Assembly: GCF_002871005.1 (NCBI RefSeq)
Contig: NZ_PHSN01000016.1
Coordinates: 124,001-188,000 of the forward strand
Origin: Acidimangrovimonas sediminis
GTDB taxonomy: Bacteria > Pseudomonadota > Alphaproteobacteria > Rhodobacterales > Rhodobacteraceae
Direction: 5' to 3'
Length of the DNA: 64,000 nt
This document shows positions 37,097-44,583 of the stretch, one piece after another; positions within the stretch are counted from its first letter, which is position 1; each line of letters starts with the position of its first letter. The notes beneath the pieces are model-generated. The model saw nothing but the letters and a program-made list of their open reading frames with translations. It had not been told where the DNA came from and made no database searches. The translations under genes were made by a program, and so were the position numbers.

Positions 37097-38011
37097 TTAA
37101 TCCCGGTCGGAAAGTTGCGGCGGATTTTCGGGAAAATCCGCTTGTGCCGGGGCGGCGGCGGCCGGGTCCCGCATCAGGCCGGCGAAGTCGAACAGCCCGG
37201 GGTCAAGCAGGTGCGAGGGCCGGGCATTCATCAGCGCGCGGAACATCACCTGCCGGCGGCCGGGGCTGCGCGCCTCCCACCCGTCCAGGATCTGCTTGAC
37301 CTGCTGGCGCTGCAGCCCGTCCTGGCTGCCGCACAGATCGCAGGGGATGATCGGATAGTTCATCGCCCGCGCGAACTTCTCGCAGTCGGCCTCGGCCACG
37401 AAGGCCAGCGGGCGATAGACGAACAGGTCCCCCTCCTCGTTCAAAAGCTTGGGCGGCATCGTCGCCAGCCGTCCGCCGTGAAAGAGGTTCATGAAGAAGG
37501 TCTCGAGGATGTCGTCGCGGTGGTGACCCAGCACCACGGCGCTGCACCCCTCCTCCCGCGCGATGCGGTAGAGGTTGCCGCGCCGCAGCCGCGAGCAGAG
37601 CGCGCAATAGGTCCGGCCCTGGGGCACCTTGTCCATGACGATGGAATAGGTGTCCTGATACTCGATCCGGTGCGGCACCCCCATCCTTTCAAGGAACTCG
37701 GGCAGAACCGTCGCCGGAAACCCCGGCTGCCCCTGGTCTAGGTTGCAGGCCAGAAGCTCGACCGGCAGGAGGCCGCGCCACTTCAGCTCGTGCAGCACGG
37801 CCAGCAGGGTATAGCTGTCCTTGCCCCCGGAGAGGCAGACCAGCCATTTCGGCAGCGGCGCGTCCGGGTCGCGGAGGCCGGCCTCGACCATGCCATACGT
37901 CTCGATCGCCGCGCGGGTCTCGCGCACCAGCCGCTTGCGCAACTTGCGGAACTCGGTCGACGACGGCGCGCCGTGAAAGAGCGGGTGGATCTCGTCGCTG
38001 TCGTCAAGCAT
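37097..38011 (-). CDS. ttcA: tRNA 2-thiocytidine biosynthesis protein TtcA
   Basis: A 304-residue PP-loop ATPase that thiolates cytidine 32 of some tRNAs. The PP-loop motif is SGGKDS (61-66). The Fe-S-binding cysteine pair C-A-L-C is at 136-139, with another pair C-D-L-C at 224-227, as in TtcA/TtuA-type enzymes. The extra C-terminal tail of about 25 residues is Pro/Ala-rich. ATG 38011 is preferred; the start overlaps the yidD stop by 8 bases. It belongs to the rpmH-rnpA-yidD-ttcA run. Confidence 0.94.
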   Translation of the reverse strand: MLDDSDEIHPLFHGAPSSTEFRKLRKRLVRETRAAIETYGMVEAGLRDPDAPLPKWLVCLSGGKDSYTLLAVLHELKWRGLLPVELLACNLDQGQPGFPATVLPEFLERMGVPHRIEYQDTYSIVMDKVPQGRTYCALCSRLRRGNLYRIAREEGCSAVVLGHHRDDILETFFMNLFHGGRLATMPPKLLNEEGDLFVYRPLAFVAEADCEKFARAMNYPIIPCDLCGSQDGLQRQQVKQILDGWEARSPGRRQVMFRALMNARPSHLLDPGLFDFAGLMRDPAAAAPAQADFPENPPQLSDRD

Positions 38012-38333
38012 CGGAACGGGCCTTGTCCTCGGGGGCATCTTCGGGGGCGGAATGGCTGGGCGCCCGGCAGTGATTCAGGCTGCGGTGATTCAGGCGGTCA
38101 TGCTCCGGATCAGCGCCGGGAACCGGGTCGTAGCCCGAGCGGCCCAACGGATGGCAGCGCCCGATCCGCCGCAGCGCAAGCCAGCCGCCCCTGAGCGCAC
38201 CGTGCCGCTCCAGCGCCTCGAGCGCATAGGCGGAACAGGTCGGCTGGTAGCGGCAGTTGAAACCGACCCAGGGCGACAGAAGCAGGCGGTATCCCCGCAC
38301 CGGCAGTGCCAGGATGCGGGCCAGCGGGCTCAT
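38004..38333 (-). CDS. yidD: Membrane protein insertion efficiency factor YidD
   Basis: A 109-residue YidD with the family signature [28 protein letters not shown] (Cys residues conserved) and [17 protein letters not shown]. It is a small membrane-associated protein that assists YidC-dependent insertion. The C-terminal 30 residues (after about 78) are His/Ser/Asp-rich and not conserved. ATG 38333 overlaps the rnpA stop (ATGA). Confidence 0.93.
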   Translation of the reverse strand: MSPLARILALPVRGYRLLLSPWVGFNCRYQPTCSAYALEALERHGALRGGWLALRRIGRCHPLGRSGYDPVPGADPEHDRLNHRSLNHCRAPSHSAPEDAPEDKARSDA

Positions 38334-38830
38334 CGTCCGCGCCCCTTGCGCGGACCGGCGCCTTTCGCTGCTCCCCGGTCCCGCCCCCGCTCGGTGCCCT
38401 CGTGAACCCGGTCGAGCGCCCCGCGCAGATCGTCCAGCATCTCGGCAAAGGGCCGCTCCACCGTCGCCCCCGGACGACCGACGAGAACGTAATCCCACCC
38501 CGCGCGCCCGGCCCGCGGCAACACCTCGCGCGCCAGCGCGCGCAGGCGGCGCTTGGCCCGGTTGCGCGTCACCGCGTTGCCGATCTTCTTGGAACAGGTG
38601 AAGCCGATGCGGATGCCCTCCGCCGTCTCGGTCTCCGCCCGGCGCCTGGCCTGCAGCAGGAACCCGCCCGTGCCCTGGCGCCGGGCCTGCGCCGCGCGCA
38701 GGAAATCGGCGCGCTTGGCCAGCACGGTGACAGGTTGCGATGCTGGGGGCTCCGCGCAAGACGAAACCGCCGGAACGCCCCCGGCCGGTTCGGCTTGCGC
38801 CGCGGCCAACGGGATTTCCGGCGGTGTCAT
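38330..38830 (-). CDS. rnpA: Ribonuclease P protein component
   Basis: A 166-residue RnpA, longer than the usual 115-130. An N-terminal extension of about 35 residues and a basic C-terminal tail ([22 protein letters not shown]) surround the normal core: [50 protein letters not shown] (the RNR motif). It binds RNase P RNA and aids 5' maturation of tRNAs. It starts 39 bases after the rpmH stop. The true start could be internal (for example a non-ATG codon near VTVLAKR). Confidence 0.92.
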   Translation of the reverse strand: MTPPEIPLAAAQAEPAGGVPAVSSCAEPPASQPVTVLAKRADFLRAAQARRQGTGGFLLQARRRAETETAEGIRIGFTCSKKIGNAVTRNRAKRRLRALAREVLPRAGRAGWDYVLVGRPGATVERPFAEMLDDLRGALDRVHEGTERGRDRGAAKGAGPRKGRGR

Positions 38831-38869
38831 GGGCGTGTCTCGCCTGAGGCTGGTCGCCTAAGGCCGGGC

Positions 38870-39004
38870 TTACGCCGACAGCCGCTTGCGGCCCTTGGCG
38901 CGGCGCGCGTTCAGGACCTTGCGGCCGCCGACCGTCGCCATCCGGGCGCGGAAGCCGTGGCGGCGCTTGCGAACCAGGTTCGAGGGTTGGTAGGTGCGTT
39001 TCAT
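38870..39004 (-). CDS. rpmH: 50S ribosomal protein L34
   Basis: A 44-residue basic protein: [20 protein letters not shown] start, then the conserved [18 protein letters not shown] end. Full bL34 length. First gene of the rpmH-rnpA-yidD-ttcA block, with a good promoter 81 bases upstream. ATG at 39004, stop TAA. Confidence 0.97.
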   Translation of the reverse strand: MKRTYQPSNLVRKRRHGFRARMATVGGRKVLNARRAKGRKRLSA

Positions 39005-39084
39005 CGCGTGGCTCCGTCAAATCGCCCCCGCGGACACGCGGAGAAAACCGCGAGGATTCGGGAGCTCGTGCATTCGAAGCCCGT

Positions 39085-39113
39085 CCTTTACGCAGCCTCG
39101 CCCCACAAGTCAA
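39085..39113 (-). promoter_or_regulatory. Sigma-70-type promoter of rpmH-rnpA
   Basis: On the minus strand, TTGACT (39108-39113) and TAAAGG (39085-39090) are exactly 17 bases apart, about 81 bases upstream of the rpmH ATG and just downstream of an intrinsic terminator for the preceding gene. Confidence 0.6.
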
Positions 39114-39126
39114 CGCGCCCCTCACG

Positions 39127-39155
39127 AAAAAAGCGCCGCGCGGACTCCGCGCAGC
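39127..39155 (-). terminator. Intrinsic terminator upstream of rpmH
   Basis: On the minus strand GCGCGGA and TCCGCGC pair around G (39138-39152), with flanking AGC/GCT pairing, followed by GCGCTTTTTT. It would end transcripts coming from the SDR gene before the rpmH promoter. Confidence 0.7.
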
Positions 39156-39174
39156 TCCGCGCCCCGCCCTTCCT

Positions 39175-39227
39175 CTTCTTCTGAGCGGAAATATCCCACG
39201 GGGGTCCGGGGGTGTGAAACCCCCGGC
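39175..39227 (-). repeat. Dispersed hairpin repeat, copy after the SDR gene
   Basis: The plus strand reads CTGAGCGGAAATATCCCACG, then GGGGGTCCGGGGGTGTGAAA and CCCCCGG. It differs from the 35305 copy by only two bases across about 45. The stem CCGGGGG/CCCCCGG encloses TGTGAAA. On the minus strand it follows the SDR stop by about 30 bases. Confidence 0.8.
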
Positions 39228-39255
39228 GCCGAACGCCCGCCAGGCCGTGCCCGCC

Positions 39256-39990
39256 TCAGACGTGCTGCGCCCCGTTCACCTCGATCTCGGTGCCCGAGAC
39301 ATAGGCGCTGTCCTGCGAACAGAGGAACCAGATCACGCTGGCCACCTCGGCGGGCTGGCCGAGGCGGCGCATCGGCAGGGTTTCCACGATCTTCTCGGTT
39401 CCGGGCGACAGGATCGCCGTCTCCACTTCGCCCGGCGCGATCGCGTTCACCCGCACGCCGAGCGGGCCGAAATCATGCGCCATCTCCCGGGTCAGCGCCG
39501 CCAGCGCGGCCTTCGAGGTGGCATAAGCCGCACCGGCGAAGGGATGCACGCGCGACCCGGCGATCGAGGTCACGTTGACCACGCTGCCCCGCCCCGCCGC
39601 CAGCTCTTCCTTCAGCCCGCGCGCCAGCACCACCGGCGCGAAGAAATTGACGTGGAACACCTGCCCCCAGGTCCTGAGGTCGGTCTCCAGCGTATTGAGC
39701 CGGGATCCGCCCTCGCCCTTGGGTGATATCCCCGCGTTGTTCACCAGCGCGTCCAGCCGGCCATTCAGCTTCTCGCGGATCACCTCGATCGCCTCGATCG
39801 TGCGCGACGGCTCCGACAGGTCGATCTGGATGTGATTCTCCTCGCCGCCGGGCCAGGGGCAGCGCGGATCGAAGGGGTGGCGCGAACAGGTCAGCACCCG
39901 CCATCCCTCGGCCGAGAAACGCTTGACCGTAGCATGGCCGATCCCGCGGCTTGCGCCGGTCAGCACCAGGGTCTTCTGCGGTTCGGTCAT
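39256..39990 (-). CDS. SDR family oxidoreductase
   Basis: A 244-residue classical short-chain dehydrogenase/reductase: TGASRGIG (about 11-18), NNAG (about 84-87), catalytic Ser in VTSIAGS, YATSK (Tyr and Lys about 155-159), and a C-terminal EVNGAQHV close to FabG-like enzymes. The coenzyme is NAD(P)H; the substrate is unknown. A seven- to eight-residue insert ([15 protein letters not shown]) follows the second beta strand. Monocistronic, ending in the dispersed repeat. Confidence 0.92.
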   Translation of the reverse strand: MTEPQKTLVLTGASRGIGHATVKRFSAEGWRVLTCSRHPFDPRCPWPGGEENHIQIDLSEPSRTIEAIEVIREKLNGRLDALVNNAGISPKGEGGSRLNTLETDLRTWGQVFHVNFFAPVVLARGLKEELAAGRGSVVNVTSIAGSRVHPFAGAAYATSKAALAALTREMAHDFGPLGVRVNAIAPGEVETAILSPGTEKIVETLPMRRLGQPAEVASVIWFLCSQDSAYVSGTEIEVNGAQHV

Positions 39991-40125
39991 CTCGCTCCCT
40001 CCGGGTCATCGAAGGGGGGGAGCCTAGCCACACCTGCGGAAAGTGCAATGCCATGCGCCACGATCGGCGCCATCGCGCGAGGGCAGCGCGGGCGGCGCGG
40101 GCGCACGCCCCTGCCCCCGGCGCTG

Positions 40126-41511
40126 TCAGAGGTCGGTGAACCGTGGCAGCTCCACCGCGACCGTCGCCCCGCCGTTCGCCGCCGGGTCGAGGCTGAGACT
40201 GCCGCCGTGCCGTTCCGCTAGCCGCCGCGCGACGGCAAGGCCGAGGCCCGCTCCCCCGGTATCGCGGCTGCGCGACAGCTCTCCCCGCGCGAAGGGTTCC
40301 AGCAGCGCCGCGCGGGCCTCGGGCGGGATGCCGGGGCCGTCGTCGGAGATCCGCAGCGTCACCGTCCCGGCCCCGGCCGACAGGCCGATCCGCGCCGCCT
40401 TGCCGTAGCGCAGCGCGTTGGTCGCAAGGTTCACCACGATGCGCCGCAGCGACAGCGGATCGCCGATCACGTAGATCCCGCTTTCGGGGCTCCGGGGCGC
40501 AAGCGTCGCGGCCATGCCCTCTTCCGCCATCCCCGCCACCTCGGCCCGGACCAGCTGGGCGAAATCGACAAGTTCGCGGTTCTCCTCCCCCGCCTCTGCC
40601 TCGTCATTGCCCCGCGCCGCGAGAAGCGCGTCGTCGATGAGGCGGATCATGTCCTCGATATCGGCCACGGCGCGGTTGCGCTGCTCGGGGTCGGGGATCG
40701 CCTCGACCCGCAGCCGCAGGCGGGTGGTGAAGGTGCGCAGGTCGTGCGAGATCCCTCCGAGGAGGGCCATCCGCGCCTGCATCAGGCCCGACAACCGGGT
40801 CTGAAGCCCCGAGATCGCCCGCACCAGCGCCCGGATCTCTCGGCTCTGCCCGCGGGTCTCGGGCAGGGCCACCGGGGGGCCGGAGAGGTCGATCCGCTCG
40901 GTCGCGCGCGCAAGCTGGGACAGAGGCGCGATCTCGCGCCACAGGGTCCACAGCGCGACGAGCGAGATCAGCGTGCCGGCCGCCCCGGCGATAAGGCCCA
41001 CGGGAATGCCGAAGCCGGTGACGATGATCGGGCTGGTCGCCGCGATCAGCAGGAACCCGCCCTCGGCAAGGCCGATCTGCAAGGCGACCTGCCGCCGACC
41101 CTGCCATCCGAAATGCACCGGGTCGCCTGCGCGCTCGGGCGCGGGGCCGCGGGCGGCGGTGAAGCTGTGGCCCGCCAGCGCCGGCGCATAGCGGCGCATC
41201 AGCGCCTCGTCGGAATGGGCAAGCCCCGGGGCCGCGACGCGCTCCCGCCCGGGCGGAAGGAGCGCGACCCGGAAGATCGGCGTGTTCAGCGCCCGCACCA
41301 GGTCGGGGCGCCGTGCCGCGGGCGTCGCCTCCACGGTGCGGACGATCGCGGCGACCCGCGCGGGCGCGGGTTCGTAGCTGCGCGCGGTCCAGTCGCTGCC
41401 GGCATAGCCCACGATCAGAAGCCCCAGCCACATCGCCAGAAGCCCCGCCGCAACCAGGGCCCCGAACCTGCGCAGCCGAGCGAGGGAGCGCGTGGGCGAC
41501 CGCCTGGCCAT
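40126..41511 (-). CDS. Sensor histidine kinase, EnvZ-like
   Basis: A 461-residue membrane kinase. Two helices (about 18-40 and 160-185) bracket a periplasmic sensor of about 115 residues; HAMP follows. The H-box reads GGISHDLRTFTTRLRLRVE with phosphoacceptor His256; the Pro normally five residues after His is Phe here. ATPase boxes are intact: NLATNALRYG (N), DDGPGI (G1), GGAGLGLAVA (G2). ATG 41511 lies just past the regulator's stop codon (TGAGATG); GTG 41520 is an alternative. Cotranscribed with the OmpR-type regulator upstream; likely controls the divergent RND operon. Confidence 0.92.
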   Translation of the reverse strand: MARRSPTRSLARLRRFGALVAAGLLAMWLGLLIVGYAGSDWTARSYEPAPARVAAIVRTVEATPAARRPDLVRALNTPIFRVALLPPGRERVAAPGLAHSDEALMRRYAPALAGHSFTAARGPAPERAGDPVHFGWQGRRQVALQIGLAEGGFLLIAATSPIIVTGFGIPVGLIAGAAGTLISLVALWTLWREIAPLSQLARATERIDLSGPPVALPETRGQSREIRALVRAISGLQTRLSGLMQARMALLGGISHDLRTFTTRLRLRVEAIPDPEQRNRAVADIEDMIRLIDDALLAARGNDEAEAGEENRELVDFAQLVRAEVAGMAEEGMAATLAPRSPESGIYVIGDPLSLRRIVVNLATNALRYGKAARIGLSAGAGTVTLRISDDGPGIPPEARAALLEPFARGELSRSRDTGGAGLGLAVARRLAERHGGSLSLDPAANGGATVAVELPRFTDL

Positions 41512-41512
41512 C

Positions 41513-42250
41513 TCAGCCACGCGGCTGCACGACCTGGGTGAACAGGTAGCCGCCGCCCCGGATCGTGGAAATCAGCGTGACGCCGGGGCTCACCTCGGCC
41601 AGCTTGCGGCGCAGGCGCGAGATCAGCACGTCGATCGTGCGATCGAACGGGTCGGCGCTGCGGCCACTGACCGCGTCGATCAGCTGGTCGCGGCCGAGCA
41701 CCCGGCGCGGCCGGCGCACGAAGGTGGCAAGCAGGTCGAACTCGGCACTGGTCAGGGTCACCGGCACCCCGTCCACCCCGCGCAGGTCGCGCCCGTCGAG
41801 GTCGATCACGAAGCGGTCGAAGGTCAGGATCCGGCGATCCTCGGTCTGCGCCGAGGGCTGCATCTGCGCGCGGCGCAGCAGGCTACGGATCCGCGCCACC
41901 AGCTCGCGCGGGGCGAAGGGCTTCACCAGGTAGTCGTCGGCGCCGAGTTCCAGCCCCAGCACGCGGTCGATCTCGTCGCCCCGGGCGGTCAGCATCAGGA
42001 TCGGCACGGTCGAGGCGGCCCTGACCCGCCGGCAGATCGACAGCCCGCTTTCCCCCGGCAGCATGACGTCGAGGATCAGCAGGTCGGGGAAGGTCGCGGC
42101 CATCCGCTCCGTCGCCTCGGCCACGTCGGCCGCGGCCGCGACCTGAAAGCCCTCGCCCTCCAGCAGCGCGGTGACGAGGGTGCGGATCTCCGGGTCGTCC
42201 TCGACGATCAGGAGAGAGGCGGAGGTGGCGGCGGCAGGGCTGATGTCCAT
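41513..42250 (-). CDS. OmpR-family response regulator
   Basis: A 245-residue regulator (from ATG 42250; ATG 42268 is also possible). Receiver domain about 12-125 with EDD near 17-19, phospho-acceptor Asp61 in LLILDVMLPGESG and the Lys in YLVKPF. The C-terminal winged helix (about 150-240) has the OmpR pattern RRVLGRDQLIDAV ... DRTIDVLISRLRRKL ... GGGYLF. Paired with the kinase immediately downstream. It should bind direct repeats; CGGTTC repeats lie 65-95 bases upstream, in the divergent promoter region. Confidence 0.93.
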   Translation of the reverse strand: MDISPAAATSASLLIVEDDPEIRTLVTALLEGEGFQVAAAADVAEATERMAATFPDLLILDVMLPGESGLSICRRVRAASTVPILMLTARGDEIDRVLGLELGADDYLVKPFAPRELVARIRSLLRRAQMQPSAQTEDRRILTFDRFVIDLDGRDLRGVDGVPVTLTSAEFDLLATFVRRPRRVLGRDQLIDAVSGRSADPFDRTIDVLISRLRRKLAEVSPGVTLISTIRGGGYLFTQVVQPRG

Positions 42251-42314
42251 GGCCCGAGTGTCCGACATCGCCCGGGGCGAGGCAAACGAATCCGGCGCCG
42301 TTAACAAAACGACA

Positions 42315-42345
42315 CGGTTCGACATGGGCGGTTCAAACCCGGTTC
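42315..42345. promoter_or_regulatory. CGGTTC direct repeats, candidate response-regulator operator
   Basis: CGGTTC occurs at 42315-42320, 42329-42334 and 42340-42345. The last two start exactly 11 bases apart, one helical turn, as for sites of OmpR/PhoB-type regulators. The site lies between the two-component system gene and the SH3/RND operon, 68-98 bases upstream of the latter's first ATG. Confidence 0.45.
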
Positions 42346-42412
42346 ACCGCGCGCGCCTAGACCCGGCCCTACACCGCCGGCAGAGCCCGGCACGGAATTT
42401 CAGGAGGCTTCG

Positions 42413-43021
42413 ATGAACCCGAGAAAGATCACCGCGCTTGCGGCGGGCGCCTGCCTTGCGGCGCTGGCGACCCTGGGGGCGGCCATGCCCGCCATGGCGG
42501 CGACGGGCGCCGTCACGGTCAGCACGCTGAACCTGCGGGCCGGGCCGGGCACCGGCTATCCGGTGGTGCGGGTGCTGCCCGCGGGCGCGCAGGTCACGCT
42601 CTATGGCTGCACCGGCGACACGCGCTGGTGCGATGCGGCCTGGGACGGCGGGCGCGGATGGGTCTCGGCCAGCTATGTCGAGGTGACCTACCACGGCGCG
42701 CCTCGGCCGCTCACTCCCGGCACCCTCGCCATCGTGGGGCTGGGGGTGGTGGCGTTCAACCAGGCCTACTGGAACGCGCATTACGTGGGCCAGCCGTGGT
42801 ACGGGCGCTGGTCCTATTACCACGGCGGCGCGGGGGCGGGGCACGCGGGCGGCACCGTCTGCGGCCCGAACGGCTGCGCCCACCGCGGCGTCACCGTGGG
42901 CCCCGGCGGCGCGGCCCATGCCGGCTCCACCCGCTGCGGCCCGAACCGCTGCGCCCATGTCGGCGCCGTGCGCGGACCGGGCGGCAACACCGTGGTGCGC
43001 CGCGGCGTCTACGACCGCTGA
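42413..43021 (+). CDS. Exported SH3-domain protein with Cys-Gly-Pro-Asn repeats
   Basis: A 202-residue exported protein: signal peptide (about 1-29, ending PAMAA), a bacterial SH3 domain (about 33-95: VSTLNLRAGPGTGYPVVRVLPAGAQVTLYGC ... WCDAAWDGGRGWVSASYVEV), a hydrophobic segment (about 102-115) and a Gly/His/Cys-rich tail with two copies of CGPN-x-CAH-x-G-x-x-x-GPGG at about 146 and 172. SH3b domains often bind cell wall. AGGAGG lies 6 bases before the ATG. First gene of the operon with the Cys-rich protein and RND genes. Confidence 0.85.
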   Translation: MNPRKITALAAGACLAALATLGAAMPAMAATGAVTVSTLNLRAGPGTGYPVVRVLPAGAQVTLYGCTGDTRWCDAAWDGGRGWVSASYVEVTYHGAPRPLTPGTLAIVGLGVVAFNQAYWNAHYVGQPWYGRWSYYHGGAGAGHAGGTVCGPNGCAHRGVTVGPGGAAHAGSTRCGPNRCAHVGAVRGPGGNTVVRRGVYDR

Positions 43022-43083
43022 AGCGCCGCCCCTTCCCCGCCTGCCCCCGCCTTCCCCTTCCCCGGAACACACAGGACAAGACC

Positions 43084-43350
43084 ATGCTCCGTACCGGCCT
43101 TATCACCCTGGCACTCCTTTCCGGCGCCGCGGCGCCCGCGCTTGCCGCCACCGCGGCCCCGCCGCCCTCCCTGACGCTCGCCGAGAAGATGGAGCTTCGG
43201 CAGAATTGCGGGCCCGATATCCGCAAGCTCTGCGGCAACGTCAGCCCCGGCGACGGCCGGGTCGCGGCCTGCATGCGGACCCACAGGGACGAGCTGAACA
43301 AGGCCTGCAAGGCGACACTGGCCAAGTTGATGCCCCCGGTGGCACACTGA
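43084..43350 (+). CDS. Small exported cysteine-rich protein
   Basis: An 88-residue protein with a signal peptide (about 1-22, ending ALAA) and one repeat of the GLG1-type Cys-rich family: C-G-P-D-I-R-K-L-C at about residues 42-50, then CMRTHRDELNKAC (about 63-75). Four cysteines probably form two disulfides in the periplasm. The function of bacterial members is unknown. It is 62 bases after the SH3 gene and 77 bases before the fusion-protein gene. Confidence 0.82.
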   Translation: MLRTGLITLALLSGAAAPALAATAAPPPSLTLAEKMELRQNCGPDIRKLCGNVSPGDGRVAACMRTHRDELNKACKATLAKLMPPVAH

Positions 43351-43427
43351 AACGTGACCCGACCCGGGACCGGGAGACGCAGAGCGCGCCCGGCCCGGAC
43401 CTCGATGCCTTCCGGAAAGGGACCCCG

Positions 43428-44573
43428 ATGCGCCACCACCTTCCCCCGGCCGCCGGCCAAATCACCCGCCGGGCGGCCGCCACCCTTATCGTCGCCGCGC
43501 TCGCCGTCTTCTGTGCCTGGGCCCAGGCGCGCGCGGAGGAGACGGTTCCCACGGTCCGGCCGGTCACCGCCCCCGTCACCCGCGCGCTCTACGAGACCGG
43601 CACGGTGAAGGCGGTGAACAGCGTCGATCTCGTGGCGCGGGTCAGCGGCACGCTGGAGAAGATCGACTACCAGGACGGTCAGGAGGTGAAGAAGGGCGAC
43701 CTTCTCTTCGTGATCGAGCCCGCCCCCTACCGCGCCGCGCTGAAACAGGCCGAGGCCAGCGTCGCGCAAGCGCAGGCCTCGCTGAGCGATGCGCAAAGGA
43801 CACTTGACCGCGACATGAAGCTGGTGACCTCCTCGGTGCCGCAATCGCAGGTCGATACCGCGCGCAGCCAGCGCGACGAGGCGCAGGCGCAGCTGACCTC
43901 GGCCGAGGCGCAGCGCGACCAGGCGCAGATCAACATGGGCTACACCGAGATCCGCGCGCCCTTCGACGGCTATGTCAGCGCGCATGAGGCCGATGTCGGT
44001 GCGCTGGTCGGACAGGGCGGGACGACGACGCTGGCCACCATCGTCCAGCTCGACCCGGTCGAGGTGGATTTCGCGGTCTCCGACACCGACGTGCTGCGCC
44101 TGCGCAAGCAGATCAAGGCGCGGGGCCTGACGCTGAAGGACCTCTCGACCGTCAAGGTCGAGGCCGCGACCCAGATCGACAAGGGCTACCCGGTCACGGG
44201 CCACCTCGACTACATCGCGCCGCAGACCAACAGCGCGACCGGCACTCTGTCGGCGCGCGCGGTCTTCGACAACCCCGACCGGTCGCTGCTGCCGGGCCTC
44301 TTCGTGCGGTTGCGGATCCCGCTGGAAACCGTGCCGGATGCGCTTTTCCTGCCCGACAGCGCGATCGGCGCAGATCAGGGCGGCAGCTATGTGCTGGCGG
44401 TGGGCGCGGACGGCAAGGTCACGCGGCGCGACGTGACGCTCGGCCAGCGCGGCGATACCGGGCAAAAGGCCGGCTTGCAGGAGGTCGAGGGCGACCTGAA
44501 GGCCTCGGACCGGGTGGTCGAGAACGTGCTGTCCGGCGTGCGGCCGGGCGACACGATCGCCACGTCGAACTAG
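43428..44573 (+). CDS. RND efflux membrane fusion protein
   Basis: A 381-residue periplasmic adaptor of the AcrA/MexA (HlyD-like) family. N-terminal anchor or signal (about 16-36), lipoyl-like halves (VSGTLEKIDYQDGQEVKKGDLLFVIEP and the returning strand GYTEIRAPFDGYVS), a helical hairpin (about 100-165, Ala/Gln-rich), then beta-barrel and membrane-proximal domains. There is no lipobox Cys. ATG 43428 follows AAAGGGA; the frame is open upstream through the preceding gene but is not family-like. The RND pump gene follows after 10 bases. No outer-membrane factor gene is nearby. Confidence 0.93.
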   Translation: MRHHLPPAAGQITRRAAATLIVAALAVFCAWAQARAEETVPTVRPVTAPVTRALYETGTVKAVNSVDLVARVSGTLEKIDYQDGQEVKKGDLLFVIEPAPYRAALKQAEASVAQAQASLSDAQRTLDRDMKLVTSSVPQSQVDTARSQRDEAQAQLTSAEAQRDQAQINMGYTEIRAPFDGYVSAHEADVGALVGQGGTTTLATIVQLDPVEVDFAVSDTDVLRLRKQIKARGLTLKDLSTVKVEAATQIDKGYPVTGHLDYIAPQTNSATGTLSARAVFDNPDRSLLPGLFVRLRIPLETVPDALFLPDSAIGADQGGSYVLAVGADGKVTRRDVTLGQRGDTGQKAGLQEVEGDLKASDRVVENVLSGVRPGDTIATSN

Positions 44574-44583
44574 GGGCTGCACG

